DNA of 32,871 nucleotides from positions 938,686 through 971,556 of the forward strand of contig NZ_LT800499.1 in NCBI RefSeq assembly GCF_900166625.1, read 5' to 3'. Each line of letters begins with the position of its first letter. Position 1 is the first letter of the stretch. The DNA comes from Halobacillus massiliensis. GTDB taxonomy: Bacteria; Bacillota; Bacilli; Bacillales; Halobacillaceae. Positions 14,723 through 21,352 of this stretch are shown here, in pieces. Below the pieces are notes generated by a model. That model did no database searches, had not been told where the DNA came from, and saw only the letters and a list, made by a program, of their open reading frames with translations. Made by a program: the position numbers and the translations under genes.

Positions 14723-16081
14723 ATGTCGAATACAATGACAGAGCATGAAACTACTTTGACAATGATACGTTTACTTTCCAAAAGGGAGAAACAGCACTTC
14801 CAGAACCTGGTTGATGAACTGCAGCCGTATGATCTGGCTTATCACTATGTATCGCTTCCTGAAGATTTGCAGGACCCATTCCGCCTATATTTACGGGAAG
14901 ATCAAGCAGCGGCACTGATGAGAGAATTGGATCAAGACGAACAGCTGCATTTTATCCAAAACCTCGGGCTGGAGAAATCGTCGGCTGTCCTTAACTTAAT
15001 GGAAAATGATGATGTTGCTTCCTTATTGGATAATCTTGAAGTAGATGAGCTCGAAAACATTTTATCTAAAATGAATAATGAGGAATCCGAAGCTGTTCAG
15101 CATTTGATGAATTATCCTCCTGAAACCGCTGGAAGAATTATGAACAACCGCTATGTTTGGATTCCTGAAACCTATACCGTTCGTGAGGCGGTGGATAAGC
15201 TTAAAGATTTTGCCAATCTGGCCGAATACTTAAATTATTTATACGTTATAGATGAAGAGAAGAGGCTCGCGGGTGTCGTATCCTACCGTGATCTTCTTTT
15301 AAGGGAAATGTCTGACAAGATCGAAGACATCATGAACAAACGAGTCATCACAACCGATGTCCTCACAGACCAGGAAGAAGTCGCTCAAATGATCAGAAAG
15401 TATGACTTCGTTTCCCTGCCTGTTGTTGAAAATAACCAGAAGCTCGTCGGAATCATTACGGTAGATGACATCCTTGAAGTCATGCACAGGGAAGCGAACG
15501 AAGATATTGAAAAACTGTCCGCTTCCGGTAAGGCGATCGATTTTAAAACGAAGCCGCACATTGCAGCAGCTCGACGGCTTCCCTGGCTTGTGCTGCTGTT
15601 GTTTATCGGACTGATTTCCGGAAGCATCATCAGCCGATTTGAAGAAACACTAGAATCCGTCGTAGCTCTCGCCTTTTTCATGCCAATGATCGCAGGTATG
15701 ACAGGAAATACCGGCACACAATCACTCGCCGTCGTTGTGCGTGGCCTGATTAATGAAGAAGTCGATCTCAAACAGGCGCTCCAGCTGATTCTCCGTGAGC
15801 TATGGGTAGGAATCATGATTGGAGTCATCTGCGGCATCCTTATCTCTCTCATTGCTTATATATGGAGAGACAATATCATGCTAGGATTTGTCGTAGGCAC
15901 CTCCCTTTGTATAACACTCATCATCGGAACAATTGCTGGGACAGTCATTCCTCTAATTCTGGATAAATTAAAAGTGGACCCGGCCGTGGCTTCAGGGCCG
16001 CTTATTACGACATTAAATGATATTATTTCTTTGTTTATTTATTTTGGACTGGCAAGTGTGTTTATTTCTAGATTAATGTGA
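14723..16081 (+). CDS. mgtE: Magnesium channel/transporter MgtE
   Basis: A 452-residue Mg2+ channel of the inner membrane. It has an N-terminal superhelical MgtE_N domain (about 15-130), two CBS domains (about 135-250, with YVIDEEKRLAGVVSYRDLLL and LPVVENNQKLVGIITVDDIL) and five transmembrane helices from about 280, including PMIAGMTGNTGTQSLAVVVR, which lines the pore and holds the selectivity residues. The N and CBS domains bind Mg2+ and close the pore when the cell is replete. ATG 14723 is chosen because GAGGGAT (14712-14718) precedes it; the upstream in-frame TTG overlaps that site. It is monocistronic, with a palindrome upstream and a strong hairpin downstream. Confidence 0.95.
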   Translation: MSNTMTEHETTLTMIRLLSKREKQHFQNLVDELQPYDLAYHYVSLPEDLQDPFRLYLREDQAAALMRELDQDEQLHFIQNLGLEKSSAVLNLMENDDVASLLDNLEVDELENILSKMNNEESEAVQHLMNYPPETAGRIMNNRYVWIPETYTVREAVDKLKDFANLAEYLNYLYVIDEEKRLAGVVSYRDLLLREMSDKIEDIMNKRVITTDVLTDQEEVAQMIRKYDFVSLPVVENNQKLVGIITVDDILEVMHREANEDIEKLSASGKAIDFKTKPHIAAARRLPWLVLLLFIGLISGSIISRFEETLESVVALAFFMPMIAGMTGNTGTQSLAVVVRGLINEEVDLKQALQLILRELWVGIMIGVICGILISLIAYIWRDNIMLGFVVGTSLCITLIIGTIAGTVIPLILDKLKVDPAVASGPLITTLNDIISLFIYFGLASVFISRLM

Positions 16082-16089
16082 TGAATTTT

Positions 16090-16135
16090 AACCCGGATAA
16101 CTCGGCGCTGAGGAGGTGTCAATGTTATCCGGGTT
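16090..16135 (+). terminator. Long hairpin after mgtE
   Basis: AACCCGGATAAC (16090-16101) and GTTATCCGGGTT (16124-16135) form a perfect 12-base stem with a 22-base loop; the following bases TTATGTTGG are only moderately T-rich. It probably ends mgtE transcription nine bases after the stop. Confidence 0.7.
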
Positions 16136-16207
16136 TATGTTGGTTTATAAGCAAAACGCTACTTTTAGATAGCCGCTTTAAAAATTATTCAATTATAGGA
16201 CAGAATA

Positions 16208-16303
16208 ATGGAAAACACGTTTTCAAAATATAATAGCCAGTTTTGTGTTCTAGAAGAGAACGAGGAGGAAGATTGTTATCTTATTATGGAGAAGAGACTT
16301 TAG
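16208..16303 (+). CDS. Possible 31-residue microprotein
   Basis: This short frame starts with ATG eight bases after AGGA and reads MENTFSKYNSQFCVLEENEE, then an acidic stretch and a basic end (MEKRL). It has two cysteines and no membrane segment. Its stop codon lies inside the hairpin of the terminator at 16292-16318, the layout expected of a very small monocistronic gene. Apart from that, coding capacity is not demonstrated. The 338-base gap from mgtE to cadC (16082-16420) otherwise holds only the two terminators and the cad promoter. Confidence 0.35.
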   Translation: MENTFSKYNSQFCVLEENEEEDCYLIMEKRL

Positions 16304-16318
16304 AATGAAGTCTCTTTT
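16292..16318 (+). terminator. Rho-independent terminator
   Basis: AAGAGACTT (16292-16300) and AAGTCTCTT (16308-16316) are perfect nine-base arms with a seven-base loop, running into TTAT. It insulates the cad promoter from upstream transcription and may end the microprotein transcript. Confidence 0.8.
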
Positions 16319-16349
16319 ATTGTACCTGTTCTCAATTAAAAAAATTAAG

Positions 16350-16378
16350 TTGACTTGGAAGTATATAGAGAATACACT
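16350..16378 (+). promoter_or_regulatory. cad operon promoter
   Basis: TTGACT (16350-16355) and TACACT (16373-16378) are separated by exactly 17 bases. Transcription would begin near 16385, immediately before the CadC operator-like dyad. Confidence 0.8.
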
Positions 16379-16388
16379 ATAAACACAT

Positions 16389-16408
16389 ATTCAAACAATC
16401 GTTAGAAT
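16389..16408. promoter_or_regulatory. CadC operator-like dyad
   Basis: ATTC-a-AAC (left) and GTT-a-GAAT (right) form a 20-base imperfect palindrome between the promoter and cadC. The ATTCAAA half resembles the known cad operator of plasmid pI258. CadC bound here would block transcription until Cd2+, Pb2+ or Zn2+ releases it. Confidence 0.7.
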
Positions 16409-16420
16409 GAAGGTGGAAAA

Positions 16421-16792
16421 ATGAGTGAAAAGGTAATGAAGAAAGCACCTAAAGAGACTTGTGATAGCTTTTGTTACGATGAAGCACTTGTTCAACGAGT
16501 ACAGCCGAAAATCGAGAAAGTGGAAGGTGTGGAGCTGATTTTTAAAGCATTATCCGATGCAACACGCATGAAAATTGCGTATGCTTTAACACTAGAGAAG
16601 GAACTATGTGTTTGTGATGTAGCTAATATTATTGGTTCAACCACGGCAACGGCTTCTCATCATTTAAGGTTATTACGCAATATGAAGTTAGCAAAATATC
16701 GCAAAGAAGGAAAACTCGTGTTTTATTCCTTGGCTGACGATCATGTTCATCAGTTAGTTTCCATTGCTTTATTACACTCTAAAGAAGGATGA
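16421..16792 (+). CDS. cadC: CadC, metal-sensing ArsR/SmtB-family repressor
   Basis: A 123-residue winged-helix repressor of the cad operon. The Cd/Pb site of pI258 CadC is conserved in spacing: Cys14 and Cys18 in the N-terminal extension with Cys63-x-Cys65 in the ELCVCDVA segment. The second (alpha-5) Zn site is also present: Asp106, His108, His119 and Glu122 have exactly the D-x-H-(10)-H-x2-E spacing. The recognition helix is TATASHHLRLLRNMKL. AAGGTGG precedes the ATG. It is followed 24 bases later by cadA in one transcription unit. Both metal sites look intact, so the sensor is expected to be functional. Confidence 0.95.
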   Translation: MSEKVMKKAPKETCDSFCYDEALVQRVQPKIEKVEGVELIFKALSDATRMKIAYALTLEKELCVCDVANIIGSTTATASHHLRLLRNMKLAKYRKEGKLVFYSLADDHVHQLVSIALLHSKEG

Positions 16793-16816
16793 CTGCAATA
16801 GATAGGGGGCCTACCG

Positions 16817-19420
16817 ATGAGTCGTATAGAAAAGGAAGTACAATCAAGTTGTTGCTCTAGTCATACGGAACAGAAATCCAATGAAACCCAAGAAAATAGT
16901 TCCTGCTGCTCTGAAAAAGGAAGGCAAGAAGTTTCTAATTCTTCTACATGTTGCGGAAATGATACAAACGAGAAAGAGGATTCAGCTATTTCCACATGCA
17001 GTGGAAATGATACAAACACCAAACAAGTACCTACAGAAAGCCCTTCCTCTTGTTGCAGTACGGGAGAAAGTAAAAATAAACCAATGGAAGCAGTGACTAG
17101 TCAGCCAGAAGGGCAAAAAACCGTCGAGTATAAGATTTATGGAATGGATTGTCCTTCATGTGCAGCAACTATTGAGAAGGGGTTACAAAAGACCAAAGGA
17201 ATCCAATCGGTACGAGTTAATTATGGCACTGGGAAAATGACTGTGGGTGCAGACGACCGATCTGTACACGATGAAATACCTAAGCAGGTTCGCAAATTAG
17301 GCTTTGAAGCTGAGCCTTTGGACCAAAACAGTAATATACAAACGTATAAAATCGAGGGTATGGATTGTGGTTCCTGTGCAATGACGATTGAAAAGCATTT
17401 AAGTAAAAATCCGCATGTGCAAGAGGTTCAGGTTAATTTTTCGACAGGAAAAATGCAAATTGACCATACGACAAATCAAAATGAAATTATTAAAGAGGTC
17501 CAAAGAGCTGGATTTGATGCTTCCTTAGATTCAATCAGTAACCAGAGGAAAGGGACTTCTGATAAAAAGAAAAATGGAATCTCAACCACCACTATATCCG
17601 GTATATTCCTGGCTCTTGGTTTTATGGGCTCTTTTACCAGCGTAACGCCTGGGTTAATTACGATATTATATGCTGTATCTATCCTGGTTGGAGGATATAA
17701 GCCTGCGAAAAGCGCCTTTTACGCCATTAAAAGTGGTTCCTTAGATATGAATGTTCTCATGGCCTCTGCAGCTATTGGGGCCGCCCTCATTGGAGAATGG
17801 TTTGAAGGGGCAACCGTCGTATGGCTATTCGCCTTAGGGAATACTTTACAAAACAGCTCGATTGAGCGTACGAGAGAATCGATTCGAAGTCTCATTAATC
17901 TGACTCCATCAGAAGCCACGGTTAAGTCTGGGGATCAACTTGTTCGAAAACCAGTAGAAGAGGTAGGAGGCCATGATATTATGGTCATCAAACCTGGAGA
18001 GAAAATTCCTCTGGATGGAGAAGTTCTAACAGGTTCATCCAGTATCAACCAGGCTCCCATCACCGGAGAATCCTTACCCGTAGATAAACAGCAAGGCGAT
18101 ACGGTATATGCAGGTACAGTCAATGAAAGTGGATCTTTAGAAGTTAAGGTAACAAAATCAGTAGAAGATACAACGATTGCGAAAATCATTCACCTTGTGG
18201 AAGAAGCTCAGGAGAAAAAAGCCCCGACCCAAGCATTTGTGGATCGTTTTGCAAATGTCTACACTCCTATTGTCTTTACTCTTGCTCTACTGATCATGGT
18301 AGTTCCGCCTTTATTTGGGTTCGGTTCGTGGGGAGAATGGGTGTATAAGGGCCTTGCGCTATTGGTAGTGGCTTGTCCGTGTGCACTGGTTATTTCTACA
18401 CCAGTGGCCATTGTATCTGCGATTGGAAATGCAGCTAGAAATGGGGTCCTTATCAAAGGGGGAACATTCTTAGAAAAGGCTGGAGCTATTCAAGCGATTG
18501 CTTTTGATAAGACAGGGACACTTACAGAAGGTAAACCAAAAGTAACAGAAGTCATTTCCCTTCAAAACAATCGAGAAGAGTTGGTTGGAATCACCCGAAC
18601 CATTGAAGAACATTCCACTCACCCCATCGCTCAAGCCATCACCAGTTATGCTGTAGAGCGAAATATTGGTATGAAACAAGGGGAAGACTTCAAAGCCATT
18701 GCCGGTAAAGGAGCGCAGGCTACAATTAACGGTGTGGAATACTTTGCGGGAAATCCTAAGCTCTTCAAGGATATGGAAGTTCCTCTTCAAGATATAGAAG
18801 AACGCATCGAATCATTGCAAAGCCACGGAAACACGCTTGTAGTGGTAGGTACTCGGACTGAGATTCTGGGTCTCATTGCCGTGGCGGACACCATTCGTGA
18901 CATTACGGTCCAATCCATTCAAAAGCTCAAGCAAGTTGGGATGGGTGAAATGATCATGTTGACAGGTGACAACGAAGGGACAGCGAAAAAAATTGCGGGC
19001 GAGACAGGTGTCGATCGCTACTTTGCTGAGTTATTGCCTGAAGATAAAGTGACCGCCGTTAAGAAATTACAGGATGAAGGAAAGAGCGTTGCCATGGTAG
19101 GGGATGGAATTAATGATGCTCCAGCCCTTGCGACTGCTGACCTTGGTATTGCCATGGGTGGTGCGGGAACAGATACAGCCATGGAAACTGCCGACATTGT
19201 TCTAATGGCCGATAACTTGGAAAAACTCCCGCATACGATTAGTTTGAGTCGTAGAGCCATGAAAATTATTAAACAGAACGTTTGGTTTTCGTTACTAACG
19301 AAACTGGCAGCGCTGCTCTTAATATTCCCAGGCTTTCTAACCTTATGGATGGCCGTGTTAAGTGACACCGGGGCTGCTCTAATAGTTATTCTTAACAGTA
19401 TGAGATTGTTAAGGAAGTAA
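16817..19420 (+). CDS. cadA: CadA, Cd2+/Zn2+/Pb2+-exporting P1B-type ATPase with Cys-rich tail
   Basis: An 867-residue heavy-metal efflux pump. Residues 1-100 are a Ser/Asn/Glu-rich tail with Cys-Cys pairs at 12-13, 30-31, 45-46 and 79-80 plus Cys61. Two HMA domains follow (GMDCPSC 109-115, GMDCGSC 181-187). The core has the TGES actuator loop (416-419), the transmembrane CPC motif (520-522), the DKTGT phosphorylation site (Asp564), the HP locus (602-603) and GDGINDAP (762-769). These match P1B-2 (Zn/Cd/Pb) pumps. Typical CadA proteins have one or two HMA domains and no long tail of Cys pairs, so the tail is unusual. GGGGG precedes the ATG. It is co-transcribed with cadC and ends at a strong terminator. 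Confidence 0.96.
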   Translation: MSRIEKEVQSSCCSSHTEQKSNETQENSSCCSEKGRQEVSNSSTCCGNDTNEKEDSAISTCSGNDTNTKQVPTESPSSCCSTGESKNKPMEAVTSQPEGQKTVEYKIYGMDCPSCAATIEKGLQKTKGIQSVRVNYGTGKMTVGADDRSVHDEIPKQVRKLGFEAEPLDQNSNIQTYKIEGMDCGSCAMTIEKHLSKNPHVQEVQVNFSTGKMQIDHTTNQNEIIKEVQRAGFDASLDSISNQRKGTSDKKKNGISTTTISGIFLALGFMGSFTSVTPGLITILYAVSILVGGYKPAKSAFYAIKSGSLDMNVLMASAAIGAALIGEWFEGATVVWLFALGNTLQNSSIERTRESIRSLINLTPSEATVKSGDQLVRKPVEEVGGHDIMVIKPGEKIPLDGEVLTGSSSINQAPITGESLPVDKQQGDTVYAGTVNESGSLEVKVTKSVEDTTIAKIIHLVEEAQEKKAPTQAFVDRFANVYTPIVFTLALLIMVVPPLFGFGSWGEWVYKGLALLVVACPCALVISTPVAIVSAIGNAARNGVLIKGGTFLEKAGAIQAIAFDKTGTLTEGKPKVTEVISLQNNREELVGITRTIEEHSTHPIAQAITSYAVERNIGMKQGEDFKAIAGKGAQATINGVEYFAGNPKLFKDMEVPLQDIEERIESLQSHGNTLVVVGTRTEILGLIAVADTIRDITVQSIQKLKQVGMGEMIMLTGDNEGTAKKIAGETGVDRYFAELLPEDKVTAVKKLQDEGKSVAMVGDGINDAPALATADLGIAMGGAGTDTAMETADIVLMADNLEKLPHTISLSRRAMKIIKQNVWFSLLTKLAALLLIFPGFLTLWMAVLSDTGAALIVILNSMRLLRK

Positions 19421-19425
19421 TCAGC

Positions 19426-19466
19426 AAAGAAAGATACCCCTCTTTGAAGAGGTGGTATCTTTCTTT
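19426..19466 (+). terminator. Strong rho-independent terminator of cadCA
   Basis: AAAGAAAGATACC (19426-19438) pairs with GGTATCTTTCTTT (19454-19466), extended by CCTCTT/AAGAGG inside, giving a nearly continuous 19-base stem with one bulge. Confidence 0.92.
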
Positions 19467-19789
19467 ATCATTAATCAAAATAATTTAGTTAGAGGTGTGT
19501 AATGTTTCAGACAATAGTTACAAAAGAGGATCTTAAGAATTTAATGGGTGTGTACTTATGAGTGTTTCAAGCCAAGGAAGGTAAAAGCTTACGATTATAT
19601 TGAAGACAACTTAAATGGTCGGAGAGGATCTTAGAGGGACACTTATGATTGCAGCAAATTAAAAACATAGCGACTTGTGAACGTTTGAATTCTTTTTGGA
19701 AATTGAAGGATGGAAGGAACATGAGATCCTTCTGGTAATCTACTGTATCAAGAGATTTGAGGATATATTCTTTTTCTGCAGCATAACTG
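19467..19789. other. Gap with short decayed reading frames
   Basis: No intact gene. A 19-codon frame at 19502-19561 (MFQTIVTKEDLKNLMGVYL) follows GAGGTG and resembles the first residues of pyridoxamine-phosphate-oxidase-family proteins, but nothing of the remainder of such a protein is found. A second fragment (KVKAYDYIEDNLNGRRGS, about 19580) is not recognisable. The stretch looks like decayed coding sequence. Confidence 0.35.
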
Positions 19790-19818
19790 TTGACGAGTAT
19801 CGAGGCATACAGTAAGAT
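19790..19818 (+). promoter_or_regulatory. Promoter of the riboswitch transcript
   Basis: TTGACG (19790-19795) and TAAGAT (19813-19818) with a 17-base spacer. Transcription would begin near 19825, about 45 bases before the riboswitch aptamer. Confidence 0.6.
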
Positions 19819-19869
19819 AAGTTTACAGTTTATGAGGATAGACTGCGCTCAAGAAGAGCTTATAATTAC

Positions 19870-19978
19870 TCCAAAGGGGAGTAGCTTACAGTTATGTCGA
19901 CAATACGTGGTCTCTTGGCCACCGGCTAAACTGGCAACTTAATGTTGTTTGCGAGACCTTTGCCATTTCAGGTAAAGG
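19870..19978 (+). promoter_or_regulatory. yybP-ykoY (Mn2+) riboswitch
   Basis: The hallmark conserved loops of this class are present: GGGGAGTAGC (19876-19885) and GCGAGACCTTTGCC (19951-19964), with ACCGGCTAAACT (19921-19932) between. P1 is CAAAGG (19872-19877) paired with CCTTTG (19957-19962). The platform can be read: GGTAAAGG (19971-19978) can pair either with CCTTTGCC (19957-19964), which breaks P1 and leaves the terminator free, or with CCTTTACC (20003-20010), which destroys the terminator. Mn2+ stabilising P1 should therefore switch transcription on, as in known Mn2+-exporter leaders. The next gene is the Spo0M-like gene at 20155, not a TerC/MntP-type exporter, which is odd. Confidence 0.9.
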
Positions 19979-19997
19979 GATGAAAATAAACATGTTG

Positions 19998-20034
19998 AAA
20001 GACCTTTACCTGTTATCGGTAAAGGTCTTTTTTT
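19998..20034 (+). terminator. Riboswitch-controlled terminator
   Basis: AAAGACCTTTACC (19998-20010) and GGTAAAGGTCTTT (20018-20030) are perfect 13-base arms with a seven-base loop and a T run. The left arm is the sequence that competes with the antiterminator strand of the Mn2+ riboswitch. Confidence 0.93.
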
Positions 20035-20154
20035 AAAATCTATCATAGGAGGAAGATTAATCTTCAAGATGTAGACAAAAAGTTTAGTTAAAAAAAGGTA
20101 AGGGCATAACATTATATAAATGCTTTATTTAAATATTTTAGGAGGGCAATTAAA

Positions 20155-20541
20155 CTGAAAAAAATGTTGTTAGATTTTTTAAGAATAGGGCGGCCGAAAA
20201 TCGATCTCATTCTTGATTCCCAGAACCCAACAGGAGTTAAAGGGACGTTTTCTCTTTATGGTGGCTGGACAGAACACCGCATTCAGCGCCTTGAATGTGA
20301 TCTCATTAAAGTTTCCAGAGGAGGAAAATTAGAGTTTGTAGCTCCCGTGGTTACCAGACTGATGGCGCAAAGAATTCAACCCAAGGAATATATTGAGGTC
20401 CCTTTCAACTACCAGCTGCCAACAGAACTTCCGCCTCTGCAAAAAGGGGAAGTTTATAAACTTCAAACAAGACTCATTGTAGATAAAAATATGAAATGCA
20501 CAGATACAGATGAATTGGCTGCTGTTCATCCACTTTTTTAA
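20155..20541 (+). CDS. Short Spo0M-like arrestin-fold protein
   Basis: About 128 residues resembling only the N-terminal arrestin-like half of Spo0M, whose full form is about 250 residues: a beta-sandwich pattern with GVKGTFSLYGGWTEHRIQRL, the RIQPKEYIEVPFNYQLPTEL segment and KLQTRLIVDKNMK. Spo0M influences entry into sporulation and cell-shape control in Bacillus. Start choice is unusual: AGGAGGG (20140-20146) is 17 bases from the first ATG (20164) but eight bases from an in-frame CTG at 20155, so CTG initiation is likely. The gene lies 120 bases after the Mn2+ riboswitch terminator with no other promoter of quality, suggesting that manganese controls it. Whether the short form works alone is unknown. 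Confidence 0.72.
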   Translation: MKKMLLDFLRIGRPKIDLILDSQNPTGVKGTFSLYGGWTEHRIQRLECDLIKVSRGGKLEFVAPVVTRLMAQRIQPKEYIEVPFNYQLPTELPPLQKGEVYKLQTRLIVDKNMKCTDTDELAAVHPLF

Positions 20542-21207
20542 TTAGGAAAAGGCTTAATTTAATTGGAGATGAATCCCTTTTTGTTTTGCTACTGTTCTTA
20601 TGAGAAATATCCTATTATTCGCAGGCCTATGTATGGATAAGTGCAGGGGACAAAGTCAGAGTTTAGAAATATGCTTAAGGTAATATTTTAAAGGAAGATA
20701 TTACCATTCATAGATAAAAGCTTTTCTTTAGACAAGGTCAAAGAAGCGTAAGTATATTTTGGAAGGAAATTAGGAGCAAATCTTAAACAAAAGGATTTGC
20801 TCCTTTTCCTTTTGTTTACAGGGAGAAGCGGAGAAGAAGTCAATTCGAGATAACTTCAGTAACTAACAATAAGTGTAAAAAGCATTCCTATATATTGAAT
20901 GAATCAACTTAAAATTAACATAAGAAGTAAAGTTCCAATGCCTAAAGTTCATACTCCATTAAATTGATTTTCTGAAAAATGATTTCCTTTTATAATCCAA
21001 CGGGACCTGAGATTAATCCGATAGTCATGAATATTGCTCCCAAGAACACCACTTAAAGTCACCTTTTCTTAAACGTAAATATACCTCGAAAAGAATAGAA
21101 CAAGAGAACAAATAGAGTTCAGAGTCTCATAAATTGAAAAAAGCTTTTCAAAGAATATTTCTTATGTTAAGTTATCAAATAGTTAATTAAATTAATTTAT
21201 AAATGGT
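20542..21207. other. Long intergenic region with hairpins and a possible micro-ORF
   Basis: No gene of normal size. GGTAATAT (20679-20686)/ATATTACC (20698-20705) is a perfect hairpin, and a strong terminator follows at 20772. A CAGGGGACAAAGTCAGAG string near 20644 resembles repeat ends seen elsewhere in the window. On the minus strand a 20-residue hydrophobic frame (21052 down to 20990, VFLGAIFMTIGLISGPVGL, GTG start) follows AAGGTGA. TTGAAAA (21134-21140)/TTTTCAA (21145-21151) is a small palindrome upstream of the symporter gene. Confidence 0.35.
20772..20808 (+). terminator. Rho-independent terminator
   Basis: AGGAGCAAATC (20772-20782) and GATTTGCTCCT (20794-20804) are perfect arms followed by TTTTCC. 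It lies 230 bases after the Spo0M-like gene and probably ends that transcript or an RNA in the gap. Confidence 0.85.
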
Positions 21208-21221
21208 TGTAAGCGACTTCA
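21208..21221 (+). promoter_or_regulatory. Catabolite-responsive element (cre)
   Basis: TGTAAGCGACTTCA matches the CcpA consensus TGWAANCGNTNWCA at 13 of 14 positions. It lies 130 bases before the symporter gene, so glucose repression through CcpA is expected for the symporter-galactosidase operon. Confidence 0.65.
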
Positions 21222-21352
21222 ATTTTTTGAATCATGGCAAAACAAAACCGTAAGAGTACATAAGGTTTAGGCATCATTCGTTTTCCAGGTGAGCCCCAAG
21301 GTTTCTATAGGAGAAGAAAGTTTACATTCCAGTTAAGAAGGAGAGAGAATAT

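Noticed and set aside
15299-15852. Long minus-strand frames within mgtE
   Set aside because: They mirror conserved CBS and membrane regions of mgtE on the other strand and have no translation signals.
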